A DNA stretch of 40,657 bases from Verrucomicrobiota bacterium (GTDB taxonomy: Bacteria > Verrucomicrobiota > Verrucomicrobiia > Limisphaerales > VHDF01): positions 1 through 40,657 of the forward strand of contig VHDF01000039.1 in NCBI GenBank assembly GCA_016871495.1, written 5' to 3'. This document shows positions 31,593 to 39,486 of this stretch, piece by piece; positions within the stretch are counted from its first letter, which is position 1, and the number at the start of each line of letters is the position of its first letter. The notes under the pieces were generated by a model. The model saw only the letters and a list, made by a program, of their open reading frames with translations, had not been told where the DNA came from and did not search any database. The translations under genes and the position numbers were made by a program.

Positions 31593-32762
31593 ATGCAAAT
31601 GTTGAGGACCAGCGGACTGTGTTTGGGATTGGCGGTGTTGGGGGGGTGTGCCACGACGGATGCAGAAAGTCCGGCTGCCTGGACGAAGTCCGGGGATGCG
31701 ATGGTGGACGCGCGGCAGGCGATTGAGACGGCGCCTGCGAAGGACAAGGTGTTGTGGCAATATCGGGCTTCGGCCACGGCGATGCGAAAGGGCGAGTTTC
31801 TTCAGGCCAAGGGTTGGCTGGACGATGCCTTGATGACTTTGGGGGGCATCCACGCTGCGGATCCTTCGGCCCGCAAGGCCCGCGGGATGTTTCGAGAGGA
31901 AGGGCGGAAGCGGTTCCTGGGTGAGCCGTTTGAGAGGTCGATGGCTTACTATTACCGCGGGATCCTGTATTGGATGGACGGCGAACTGGACAATGCGCGG
32001 GCCTGTTTCCAGAGCGCGCAATTTGAGGACAGCGACACGACGGACAAGACGTACGCGGGAGACTATGTGTTGTTCGACTATTTGGACGGGCTTGCGACCT
32101 CCAAGCTGGGTGGAGACGGTGGGGATGCGATTCGGCGGGCGACGGCCAGCGCCCGCCAGGCCCGGTTGCCGGCGTACGATCGCGAGGCTAATTTGGTCTT
32201 GTTCCTTGAGTTGGGGCGGGGTCCGAGGAAGTACGGGGACGGCGAATACGGGGAGCAGTTGAAATTTCGAGAGGGCGAGTCGGTGGCGCGGGGCGCCGTG
32301 TTGCGGGTGGCGGGCCAAACGATTTCGATTCCGGCTTACGACAACTTGACTTTTCAAGCCACGACGCGGGGCGGACGGGTGATGGACCATGTGTTGAGGA
32401 ACAAGGCCGTGTTCAAAACGGGAACCGGTGTGGCTGGGGACGTCGGGATCCTCTCGGGCGCGGTATTGGCTCACAACCGGCAGACTCGCGAGGTGGGTTT
32501 GGGTCTGCTGGCGGCGGGGTTGGTGGGGAAGATCGTGTCGGCGGCCGCCAATCCGCGAGCCGATTTGCGCGGCTGGGACAATCTGCCGCAGTGGCTCGGT
32601 TTTGCGGCCGTGAAATTGAGTCCCGGAGAATATTCGGGGTTGGTGGATTTTGTGGACGAACGCGGGGCTGTGCTCGCGAACAAGTCGCGCGCGTTCAAGG
32701 TTCGCATTGCGGATGCTCCGAGGCGGGACAGTGTGGTGTTCATCAGTGACCGAAACGACTAG
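31593..32762 (+). CDS. COG3014-like lipoprotein of the LpoB cluster
   Basis: 389 residues from the ATG at 31593, with lipobox LGGC (MQMLRTSGLCLGLAVLGGC). The frame begins earlier, inside lpoB, but those residues make no signal. The N-terminal half is helical with TPR-like text: YYYRGILYWMDGELDNARAC, then YVLFDYLDGLATSKLG. The C-terminal half is beta-rich and contains a glycine/alanine-rich hydrophobic stretch (GLGLLAAGLVGKIVSAAANP). This layout and the position between lpoB and ycfL match COG3014 proteins of Gammaproteobacteria as I remember them. The function is not established; a role in the outer-membrane control of peptidoglycan synthases is an inference from context. Confidence 0.75.
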   Translation: MQMLRTSGLCLGLAVLGGCATTDAESPAAWTKSGDAMVDARQAIETAPAKDKVLWQYRASATAMRKGEFLQAKGWLDDALMTLGGIHAADPSARKARGMFREEGRKRFLGEPFERSMAYYYRGILYWMDGELDNARACFQSAQFEDSDTTDKTYAGDYVLFDYLDGLATSKLGGDGGDAIRRATASARQARLPAYDREANLVLFLELGRGPRKYGDGEYGEQLKFREGESVARGAVLRVAGQTISIPAYDNLTFQATTRGGRVMDHVLRNKAVFKTGTGVAGDVGILSGAVLAHNRQTREVGLGLLAAGLVGKIVSAAANPRADLRGWDNLPQWLGFAAVKLSPGEYSGLVDFVDERGAVLANKSRAFKVRIADAPRRDSVVFISDRND

Positions 32763-32773
32763 GAAAACGATTT

Positions 32774-33250
32774 ATGAAAGCAAGCATTCGGGGATTGGGA
32801 TTGGGATTGACGGCAGCGGTGGTGCTGGCGACGGGTTCGGGCTGTGTGCCGGTGGGTGAGTCCATCGAGAGCTCGGGTCGGGCCGTGGTGACGGGAAGGA
32901 CCGGAGGCGCCTACGAGCCGAGGAACGCCAATCGTTATGATCTCGAAAACAGCCAGCGATTTGTGCTGCTCGACAAGACAACGGAGCGGGAAGTGACCTG
33001 TTCGGGCTTGCAGGAGCGGTTCACGGACGACAAGCGGTTGGAAGTGATGGCGAACATTCGCAACCGGCGCAATCGCCGCGTGGAGGTGCAGATCAATTGT
33101 GTTTTTAAGGATGAGCAGGGATTTCCGACGGGCGACGAGACGCCGTTCCAGACTTTGATTCTGTCCGAGAACGCGCAGGAAGGCGTGCGGTTCGTATCGA
33201 TCAACGACAAGGCCAGGAAATACACGATTCGGGTGCGCCAGCCTCGCTGA
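32774..33250 (+). CDS. YcfL-like (DUF1425) lipoprotein
   Basis: 158 residues with a lipoprotein signal (AAVVLATGSGC). The core resembles DUF1425/YcfL: an early hydrophobic strand (RFVLLDKTT), a NIRNRRNRRVEVQINCVFKDEQG segment typical of an Ig-like beta sandwich, and ETPFQTLILSENAQEGVRF. In E. coli, ycfL lies directly next to lpoB (ycfM), and here it ends the same run 11 bases after the COG3014-like gene. It is presumably anchored in the outer membrane facing the periplasm. The exact function is unknown. Confidence 0.8.
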   Translation: MKASIRGLGLGLTAAVVLATGSGCVPVGESIESSGRAVVTGRTGGAYEPRNANRYDLENSQRFVLLDKTTEREVTCSGLQERFTDDKRLEVMANIRNRRNRRVEVQINCVFKDEQGFPTGDETPFQTLILSENAQEGVRFVSINDKARKYTIRVRQPR

Positions 33251-33303
33251 CCAACAGCGACGGACGTAGAGGCACGGTGCTTTCGGCTTGGGGCGTTGCG
33301 GGG

Positions 33304-34077
33304 TCAACGAGTCCGGTGGGGGGCGCCAAGATCCTGCGGCGTTCCGGCGGATGGCGCCGGTGTGCGTGCGGCATGAATGCTCATGGCCCCGCCGAGGATA
33401 CGCTGGATGTTGATTTCGCCGCAGCCTTGGGACCGGAGGATTCCTTTGATTCCCTCGATGGATGGATAGTGCCGCAGCGATTCAAGGATGTATCCGTAGG
33501 CTGCAGCGTCGCCCGCGATCAACTTTCCAATCGCCGGCACAACGAAACGAAGATAGCCCGTATAAATGGCCCGCCAGAGTAAATTTTCCGGGCACGCGAA
33601 ATCCAGGATGAGGAGTTGGCCCCCGGGTTTGACGACCCGGATCATCTCGGCAATTCCGCGTTCGAACGAGGCCAGGTTGCGCAGGCCGTAGCCGATGGTC
33701 ACCGCGTCGAAGGACTGGTTGGGAAAGGGCAGAGCGAGTGCATCCCCACGAATGAAGGTCGGAGCGGGAACCAGGGTGGCGCGTTGGCGTGCGAAACGCA
33801 GCATGGCTTCGCTGAAGTCGATGCCAATGGCGACGGCTCCACGCCGGGACACTCGGAAAGCGATATCACCCGTTCCGCAGCACAAGTCCAGGACACGCCG
33901 AGTTGAGGGAGGGGCGGCGTCCGGAACGGCGAGCTTGGCCAAGCGGCTTTTCCACCGGTGATGCAATCCGAGGCTTTGCAGATTGTTGATGAGGTCGTAG
34001 TGCGGAGCGATGCGACCGAATAGGTCTCGGACATTCGCGGCCCGGCCTTGTCCTGGATCGTAGTAAAGGTTGGCCAT
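33304..34077 (-). CDS. MenG/UbiE quinone C-methyltransferase
   Basis: 257 residues. The start has the family's VRDLFGRIAPHYDLINNLQSLG. The SAM-binding motif I is VLDLCCGTGDIAF (about 62-74), followed by GDALALPFPNQSFDAVTIG and GYGLRNL. It methylates demethylmenaquinone (MenG) and, in ubiquinone makers, the benzoquinol intermediate (UbiE); in Verrucomicrobia menaquinone is the usual quinone, so menG is the likelier role. A short proline-rich tail of about 20 residues is unusual. The gene converges with the lipoprotein cluster (53 bases) and is divergent from the GNAT gene. Confidence 0.93.
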   Translation of the reverse strand: MANLYYDPGQGRAANVRDLFGRIAPHYDLINNLQSLGLHHRWKSRLAKLAVPDAAPPSTRRVLDLCCGTGDIAFRVSRRGAVAIGIDFSEAMLRFARQRATLVPAPTFIRGDALALPFPNQSFDAVTIGYGLRNLASFERGIAEMIRVVKPGGQLLILDFACPENLLWRAIYTGYLRFVVPAIGKLIAGDAAAYGYILESLRHYPSIEGIKGILRSQGCGEINIQRILGGAMSIHAARTPAPSAGTPQDLGAPHRTR

Positions 34078-34126
34078 GTCGGTTGATCGAGCTTGTCAGC
34101 GGGGGCAGGCGTGGAGAGGTTGGGGC

Positions 34127-34651
34127 ATGAACCAACTCCAAGATTTAGGCGGCGAGGAAATGGCAGTGCGTCGGGCCACGCGCGAGGATCTTCCGGGGAT
34201 TTTGGAGATTTACAATCACGCGGTGTTGCATACCACGGCCACTTACGACTACGAGCCGCGCACCTTGGAGCAGAGAACGGCCTGGTTTGAAACGCATGAG
34301 GCGGAGGGGTATCCGGTCTTTGTCGTTTGTGGGGGTACCGGGATGGTTATGGGATGGAGTTCGCTCAATCGGCATCACGACCGGCCGGGGTATCGATTTA
34401 CCGCGGAGAACTCCATTTATGTAGCCGAATCGTTTCGTGGGCGAGGGTTGGGGGGAAGATTGATGGCACCTTTGATCGAGGCGGCCCTGGAAAAGAGGCT
34501 GAGAACGATCCTCGCCGTCATTGATGCGCAGAACGAGGCGAGTCTTCGGCTGCATCGACGATATGGATTTGAAACGGCGGGTCTGCTGAAGCAGGTTGGC
34601 TACAAGTTTGACCGGTGGCTGGACGTGGTTTTTATGCAGCGAATGGTTTAA
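34127..34651 (+). CDS. GNAT N-acetyltransferase, phosphinothricin acetyltransferase-like
   Basis: 174 residues from the ATG at 34127, chosen for a GGAGAGG box just upstream; an ATG at 34160 is the alternative and a TTG at 34070 overlaps menG. The order is that of Pat/YncA-type enzymes: VRRATREDLPGILEIYNHAV, then TATYDYEPRTLEQRTAWF, then the acetyl-CoA loop RGRGLGGRL (104-112), then IDAQNEASLRLHRRYGF. The usual substrates in this group are methionine sulfone or sulfoximine and phosphinothricin-like compounds; the natural one here is not known. It may protect against toxic glutamate analogues. Confidence 0.88.
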   Translation: MNQLQDLGGEEMAVRRATREDLPGILEIYNHAVLHTTATYDYEPRTLEQRTAWFETHEAEGYPVFVVCGGTGMVMGWSSLNRHHDRPGYRFTAENSIYVAESFRGRGLGGRLMAPLIEAALEKRLRTILAVIDAQNEASLRLHRRYGFETAGLLKQVGYKFDRWLDVVFMQRMV

Positions 34652-34747
34652 CCCGCCGTGCTGAGACTCGATGATGAGCGTTTCCCAACCCGGTCGGGTG
34701 GGAGAGATGCGGGTTAAGATCCTCGGTTTTCCGCGGGCGGCGAGACG

Positions 34748-34773
34748 AAAAAAGGCGGCCCCGGAGGGCCGCC
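34748..34773 (-). terminator. rho-independent terminator of the prepilin gene
   Basis: Read on the minus strand: a perfect eight-base-pair stem, GGCGGCCC with GGGCCGCC (34773-34766 and 34761-34754), and a TCCG loop, followed by six T (34753-34748). It lies 40 bases after the prepilin-like gene's stop. Confidence 0.9.
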
Positions 34774-34811
34774 TGGCAGAGAAGTCGTAGAAATGGGTCG
34801 CCGTTTACTTC

Positions 34812-35651
34812 CTACTTGAGAGGCACCCATTTGGCGTGCTTGTAACGTTCGTAAACCCAGCGGAAATCGACGTTGTTGTTATTACCGCCACCCCAAAAGA
34901 AGCTGCTTTTGCCAGCCGCGCTATCTTTGGCGGCTTTGATGGTGCTGCCGACGAGCCAGCGATGAGACTCGGCGTGGCCGTCCGCGAAGGAGATGGTGCT
35001 GACGTTGCCGTGGAAGATGGCGAATGGATCGACCCAGCCGGGGGGGGTCACGTCAATGACCCAAGTTCCACGGTTGAAGCCACGCGGATCGGCTTCTTCG
35101 AGGAAGATCATGGACATGGCGGCTTCCGGAACGGTGCTCAACTTCTTGTACGGGGGTTGGTTTGCCCCCCATTCGCCGCCGTTCATGCCGTTGGCTTTGG
35201 AATAGCTATCGTAGGCCCAGCCGGAGCCGGGCTTGAGGAACTTCGTGCGAAGATCTCCAGGGCAGTGATGGGCGTTGACGGCGTCTACGTATTTAGACAA
35301 CGGGCTGGCCTGCATGCCTTCGGTGACGCGGGCGAGGGCTTCGGTCGTGGTGATCCCACTGGTGATGTCTGAATCCCGCCCGTTTTTCATGGGGCCACGC
35401 CAGTAACCGCCGCCGGGATTGCCATCGGTCGGAGTCATGGTTTCGTTATTATCGCTGGCGTACATGACGAAGCCCAGGCCCAGTTGTTTCTGGTTGTTTA
35501 AACAGGCCGCGCCCGTGGCTTTGAGCTTGGCTCGAGTCAGGGCGGGCAGGAGCATGCCTGCGAGGATGGCGATGATGGCGATAACGACCAGAAGCTCAAT
35601 GAGAGTAAAACCCTGGCGCGTCGCCCTGGATGAAAAGTCGAGGGTTTTCAT
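34812..35651 (-). CDS. type II secretion/prepilin-like protein with N-terminal methylation motif
   Basis: 279 residues from the ATG at 35651; an in-frame ATG at 35672 is possible, but it would lie upstream of the transcription start implied by the promoter candidate. The short leader ends in [21 protein letters not shown], with cleavage at Gly14/Phe15 and Glu19 at position 5 of the mature form. The end of the body shows the [15 protein letters not shown] signature of the large family of pseudopilin-like proteins that are highly amplified in Planctomycetes and Verrucomicrobia. The rest is globular with no named domain. No other pilus gene is nearby, so it probably works alone or with a distant assembly system. 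Confidence 0.9.
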   Translation of the reverse strand: MKTLDFSSRATRQGFTLIELLVVIAIIAILAGMLLPALTRAKLKATGAACLNNQKQLGLGFVMYASDNNETMTPTDGNPGGGYWRGPMKNGRDSDITSGITTTEALARVTEGMQASPLSKYVDAVNAHHCPGDLRTKFLKPGSGWAYDSYSKANGMNGGEWGANQPPYKKLSTVPEAAMSMIFLEEADPRGFNRGTWVIDVTPPGWVDPFAIFHGNVSTISFADGHAESHRWLVGSTIKAAKDSAAGKSSFFWGGGNNNNVDFRWVYERYKHAKWVPLK

Positions 35652-35671
35652 GGGATTGATGCGATCGCTCA

Positions 35672-35701
35672 TTAATCGCACAGGGAACTGGTTCCTGTCA
35701 A
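35672..35701 (-). promoter_or_regulatory. promoter candidate with dyad in the spacer (prepilin gene)
   Basis: On the minus strand: a perfect -35 TTGACA (35701-35696), an 18-base spacer, and a weak -10 GATTAA (35677-35672). A near-perfect dyad at 35698-35680, ACAGGAAC-CA-GTTCCCTGT with one extra base, overlaps the -35 and fills the spacer, an ordinary place for an operator. Confidence 0.4.
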
Positions 35702-35902
35702 TCTTCCGGCGTGTTATTCGGAGGGCACAGCTCGGGGAGTGGCGGGAGCCATCGAATTCATTCAACTCCCGGCCTCATTAGCTTCCAACCTTCCGCTCCG
35801 AGTCGGCCTTCCATCACGCGAGCTGAACGCAAGCTGGAGCGCGAGAGCATCCACGCACCAAGGGTGCCGTCCCGCTCATCCCGAAGTTATCAGTCGTGTG
35901 GC

Positions 35903-35943
35903 GCAGGCTGCCCAGCCTGCCGTATCGCCGACTGCCCGTCGGC
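35903..35943. repeat. double-hairpin intergenic repeat, copy 1
   Basis: First dyad GCAGGCTGCCCAGCCTGC (35903-35920), then seven bases, then a second dyad GCCGAC-TGCCC-GTCGGC (35927-35943). The first core is the exact reverse complement of the core in copy 2. Confidence 0.7.
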
Positions 35944-36005
35944 CCGGCGGGTGAAGAACGAGGCCCTTCCATGCTCTCCACGCGCCAGGTTCCCTTCGCC
36001 GCCCC

Positions 36006-36047
36006 GCAGGCTGGGCAGCCTGCGCTACAGCAGACAAGGCTGTCTGC
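36006..36047. repeat. double-hairpin intergenic repeat, copy 2
   Basis: First dyad GCAGGCTGGGCAGCCTGC (36006-36023), then a CTACA-containing spacer, then a second dyad GCAGACA-AGGC-TGTCTGC (36030-36047). The layout is the same as copy 1, with different sequence in the second hairpin. Confidence 0.7.
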
Positions 36048-36180
36048 GTTACCACGACAACGCGGTCACCGACAACCTCTGGATGTACCGGGTGCCGTCG
36101 TCATGGAGGAAGCGGAGGTAGGGGCTGCCTTCAGGATCGACGTCGGTCACAGTCTCAGACGACCTGACATCGAAGCGGAG
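36048..36180 (-). pseudogene. possible C-terminal remnant of a protein-coding gene
   Basis: On the minus strand one frame reads about 43 sensible residues, including ETVTDVDPEGSPYLRFLHDD and then GTRYIQRLSVTALSW. It ends at TAA (36050-36048), immediately beside a hairpin repeat. Upstream of it the frame runs into the purine/pyrimidine filler and has no start codon or signal. The phrase has protein-like composition and no stop, but it is short and unidentified, so the call is tentative. Confidence 0.3.
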
Positions 36181-36337
36181 GGAAGGGTGGGGAGTGGAAC
36201 AAAAATGGGCCGCAAAAAACGAAAGACAACGAAAAGCACGGAGGTGGAATCTGTGATCGTTCCGGAGCAGGGAAGTTCAACCGCGTTGCTTCTTGCCTGT
36301 TTTGGATGATTGGCTTGATGCCACGGGCAACAGTTCG

Positions 36338-37660
36338 CTATGACTTGAGGAAATCGAGAGGATCGAACTTTCTCCCCAGCACGGCGGCAGGCGGGGCTTT
36401 GAGCCAATGTGAGAGGATGGAGGCGTAAACGGAGCGGAAATCGACGGTGAATTTGAGATCGCCGCGTTCGAGTTTTGCCGGCTCAAGGCTTGGCGCCGAG
36501 CCGTGAAATCCAGGGCGAAGCGAAGTGCCGGCGAGGAACATGGGGGCGGCCGCGCCGTGGTCGGTGCCGCCGTTCGCGTTTTCGGCCACGCGGCGTCCGA
36601 ATTCACTGAACGTCATGATCAGGACGCGATCCAGGGATCCTTGTTTTCGCAGATCGCCGACGAAGGCACGCAGGGAATCGCCCAGGTCCCCTAGCAATCG
36701 GGCGTGGGCGCCGGATTGTTGGGTATGGGTATCGTAGCCTCCTTGCGAGACGTAATAGACGCGCGTTGCCAGGCCACCTGTGATCAGACGGGCAACGAGT
36801 TGCAGCGACTGAGCGAGTTTGGAGGAAGGATAAGCCTCTCCGGGTTTCCCTTTGCGCAACACGGCATTGATGGCATCTGAACCCGCTTGAGCATCCAGTG
36901 CCGTCCTTTGGATGAAATCGAGCGGTTGAAGGCCGGAGGCGTTGGCGCCTGGAAGGGAACCGATAGACTGGCCTGACGAGGGCATCCCTTCCATCGCGTC
37001 CTCGGCGATCAGTTCGCGATAGGTCTTTTCCTCTCCGGTCGATCCTTCATCGCGCGCGGATTCAAGCGGTGCGAAGCGAAATCGTTCGGGTGATTCCATG
37101 GAGATGCCGAGCGGGCGAGGGCCGGCAAAGGCTTGAGGTGCCTCGCGTCCGAGATGAACTCCGATGGTGGCGGGGCAGCCTTGGCATTGGTGGTCGAAGA
37201 ATCTCCCAAGCCATCCATGCGTTGCGAAGCGGTTGGAGTCGCTGGCGGTCTGCCAAATCTCGGTGGAACGAAAATGCGACCGGTTTGGATTGGGGTATCC
37301 GACACCCTGAATGACGGAGAGGCATCCCTGGTCCCAAAGATCTTTGAAGCCTTTCAACGCCGGGTGAAAGCCCCAAGCGTCGTTTGCTTTCAGCAAATCT
37401 CCCGGCTTCAATGCCAAGCGGGGCCGAGCCCGCTGGTAGTGGTCGTTGCTGATGGGGGTGATGGTGTTGAGGCCATCGTTTCCGCCTGCCATCTGCAAGA
37501 CGACCAGGATTTTCGCATCGTCGGCGGTGCCGGGCAGGGCGGATGCGGCGAGCAGGTCCATGGTTTTCCCGAGGAAGGCGGGAATGGTCCAGGCGAGTGA
37601 TGCACCCGTCATTCCGTGCCGGAGGAATTCCCGGCGGGTTTTCAAAGTGGGGGTGTTCAT
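36338..37660 (-). CDS. DUF1501 family twin-arginine exported protein
   Basis: 440 residues with a Tat signal (TRREFLRHGMTGASLAW, R9/R10). The typical DUF1501 phrases are VVLQMAGGNDGLNTITPISN, RSHFRSTEIW, VYYVSQGGYDTHTQQSGAHA, IMTFSEFGRRVAENANGGTD and HGAAAPMFLAG. The fold is related to sulfatases and alkaline phosphatases, but the catalytic Cys/Ser is not confirmed, and the family's role is unknown. It is folded in the cytoplasm and exported to the periplasm. It follows the DUF1800 gene by 16 bases, the usual partnership in Planctomycetes, Verrucomicrobia and many other phyla. Confidence 0.95.
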   Translation of the reverse strand: MNTPTLKTRREFLRHGMTGASLAWTIPAFLGKTMDLLAASALPGTADDAKILVVLQMAGGNDGLNTITPISNDHYQRARPRLALKPGDLLKANDAWGFHPALKGFKDLWDQGCLSVIQGVGYPNPNRSHFRSTEIWQTASDSNRFATHGWLGRFFDHQCQGCPATIGVHLGREAPQAFAGPRPLGISMESPERFRFAPLESARDEGSTGEEKTYRELIAEDAMEGMPSSGQSIGSLPGANASGLQPLDFIQRTALDAQAGSDAINAVLRKGKPGEAYPSSKLAQSLQLVARLITGGLATRVYYVSQGGYDTHTQQSGAHARLLGDLGDSLRAFVGDLRKQGSLDRVLIMTFSEFGRRVAENANGGTDHGAAAPMFLAGTSLRPGFHGSAPSLEPAKLERGDLKFTVDFRSVYASILSHWLKAPPAAVLGRKFDPLDFLKS

Positions 37661-37676
37661 GGAAAGTGCGATGCGG

Positions 37677-39146
37677 CTAAGTCAGTTGGAATTCGGGTGT
37701 GCAGAGGATCAGTCGAATCACGTGGCGCAGGTCTGCGTCATCCAAGGGGGAACGCGCAGCGAGGAATTCGTCGATTGACCTTCGCTGAGCGACTCCGAGC
37801 GGCATGCCCAGGAGGCGGCGGGACAGGGCGGAAATCGCGAGTTCGGGGTCGCGGCGTTCTTCTGGAGTCAGGAGGGGTTCAACGCGAAGGGCCTGGGCTT
37901 GGCGATTCCTCCTTGCGCGCCGGGGACGATTCATGTCGTTCGTCGCGCGGGCAGGCCGCGCGGATGGAGCGAGTTCACCCGAGACCAGGTAGGCCGCGAG
38001 TTGGTAGCGATTCATCAGACTGGAAGCATTGATCCAGGAAAGGCCGCCTTCCCAACCTTTGACATTGGGTGGGGCGAACAAATCCTGGCCCAAGAGGCGG
38101 AGCGCTTGAGAGGAAGCGGGGGCCGGTGGGAGAGGGCATTCGAGCGCCTGGACTGTGCCGACGAGCCATTGAACCGGACTTTTGACTTGAGCTCGAACGA
38201 GGTCTGTCGCGTAGAAAGCTTCCGAGAGGAAGATCTCGCGCAACCATGGACGGAACGATTGTCCATGGGCATGGAAACGATCTGCCAGTTGTTGTTGCCA
38301 CGCGGTCGCGGGCGGTTGGCCGGCGAAGAAGTACCAGAGCTTTCCCGTGATCCACAAGGAGGACTGGCGTGAGGTGGCGACTTGACGGACGATATCCTCG
38401 CCTTTCCAGGGACCGGTTTGGTCCAGGACCGTTTTCGAGCCGGGATCGTGCTGGCGTGGCCGGAACGCGAACGACTGGCGGCTGGCGTCCAAACTCCAGC
38501 CGGTCAGAGCGCGGGCCGCTTCCGCGACGTCTTTTTCGGAGTAATGGCCTTCACCGAGCGCGAACAATTCGAGGAGCTCGCGGGCGAAGTTTTCGTTGGG
38601 GTGACTGCGGCGGCTTTGCGCCTGGTCGAGCCAGATCAACATGGCGGGATCCTTGGATGCGGCTTCGAGAAGGCTTGGCCAAGTTGCCGCGCCGAGTTCG
38701 CGGAAGGTCTGGTTTTGGCGCCACATGAGGTAAGCGTCGCGGACTTTTTCCATACTGGTGGCGAAATGGCCGTGCCAGAAGAGGGCGAGTTTTTCCTGCA
38801 ACGGCTGGGGGCCGAGGGTCATTCGTTGGAGCCACCACTCGCGGAGACTGAGCAACCGGTCCTGTTGGAGGCGACGTTCCTCGCGTTGAAGTTCCTGCCG
38901 TTTTTCAGGGGAGGCTTGGCGGTAGGTGCGTAACCGTTCGGCTCGGGTGGGGTCAGGCTGAGCCCAGGGGGGTGGAGGAAAAGGATCTTTGACGGGATCG
39001 AAATGGACGAGGGAGTCCACGGCCGCGGCGTGTTTTTGGGCGGCCAGGCGTGCCACGCTGCCTGGACTGCCGCCGAACCCTGCTCGGGCGAGGAGGTGGG
39101 TGGCGGCGGCGTGGTTCCAGCGCTCGGCGGGCAAGGGCTTGAGCAT
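37677..39146 (-). CDS. DUF1800 family protein
   Basis: 489 residues. DUF1800 signatures are present: HLLARAGFGGSP near the start, LFWHGHFATSMEKVRDAYLM, HPNENFARELLELFALGEGH, YSEKDVAEAARALTGW, PPNVKGWEGGLSWINAS and a C-terminal LILCTPEFQLT. No N-terminal signal peptide is visible, unlike the exported DUF1501 partner just downstream. A basic stretch (RPRRARRNRQAQ, about 408-419) in the C-terminal part is unusual. The biochemical role is unknown. It is divergent from the EamA gene across the inverted-repeat element. Confidence 0.95.
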   Translation of the reverse strand: MLKPLPAERWNHAAATHLLARAGFGGSPGSVARLAAQKHAAAVDSLVHFDPVKDPFPPPPWAQPDPTRAERLRTYRQASPEKRQELQREERRLQQDRLLSLREWWLQRMTLGPQPLQEKLALFWHGHFATSMEKVRDAYLMWRQNQTFRELGAATWPSLLEAASKDPAMLIWLDQAQSRRSHPNENFARELLELFALGEGHYSEKDVAEAARALTGWSLDASRQSFAFRPRQHDPGSKTVLDQTGPWKGEDIVRQVATSRQSSLWITGKLWYFFAGQPPATAWQQQLADRFHAHGQSFRPWLREIFLSEAFYATDLVRAQVKSPVQWLVGTVQALECPLPPAPASSQALRLLGQDLFAPPNVKGWEGGLSWINASSLMNRYQLAAYLVSGELAPSARPARATNDMNRPRRARRNRQAQALRVEPLLTPEERRDPELAISALSRRLLGMPLGVAQRRSIDEFLAARSPLDDADLRHVIRLILCTPEFQLT

Positions 39147-39223
39147 GACAAAAGTTGAGACGATGGCCTGGGGACGAAGGTTACAGTCGATGGAGGGATC
39201 CCGGGTGGCGAGGGGGGGGGCAG

Positions 39224-39401
39224 GCCCGGAAATTTCATACCCCTTTTGCTGCGACTTGCGGCGAGCCCGACTGGCGTTGTTGGCCTCGCTTTCCTCACCG
39301 GGCAGTATGTTCTCCTACAGCCCGGGTCGGAAGAGCTTCGTCCGCCTAGCCAGTCGGGCTCTCGCCGCGTCTCGCGACGAAGGTGTATGAAATATCCGGG
39401 C
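39224..39401. repeat. 178-bp imperfect inverted-repeat element
   Basis: The left arm (39224 to about 39275) begins GCCCGGAAATTTCATAC and ends GCCCGACTGGC. The right arm (about 39350-39401), read in reverse complement, begins GCCCGGATATTTCATAC and also ends GCCCGACTGGC. The arms are roughly 52 bases and about 80% alike by eye, with a non-palindromic centre of about 74 bases. No protein is encoded. It looks like a MITE or a REP/BIME-type element between two divergent genes. A run of nine G (39212-39220) precedes it. Confidence 0.75.
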
Positions 39402-39460
39402 TAGAAAAGGTGGGGAATGGTGCTTGGTGTGAGTTGAGCCGTTCGTTACAACAGCGCGGC

Positions 39461-39480
39461 CGTGGCGGCCTGCCGCCACG
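39461..39480. repeat. CGTGGCGG-CCTG-CCGCCACG palindrome
   Basis: A perfect eight-base-pair dyad with a CCTG loop, ending seven bases before the EamA start codon, so a hairpin could form in the leader of that message. Confidence 0.6.
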
Positions 39481-39486
39481 GGCTCG

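Larger units (their letters stand above)
35702..36337. other. 0.64 kb intergenic region with hairpin repeats and a gene remnant
   Basis: No intact gene is visible between the prepilin promoter and the DUF1501 stop. The region holds two double-hairpin repeats (35903-35943 and 36006-36047) and a possible minus-strand gene tail (36048-36180). At 36206-36240 there is a purine-rich stretch (GCCGCAAAAAACGAAAGACA and following) that resembles the 'CGCAAAGAACGCAAAG' filler often seen between Verrucomicrobia genes. 35715-35900 holds nothing I can name. Confidence 0.6.

Noticed and set aside
39212-39220. Run of nine G as a phase-variable switch
   Set aside because: It lies in noncoding DNA about 66 bases before the DUF1800 start; no reading frame depends on its length. 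An effect on the promoter cannot be excluded.
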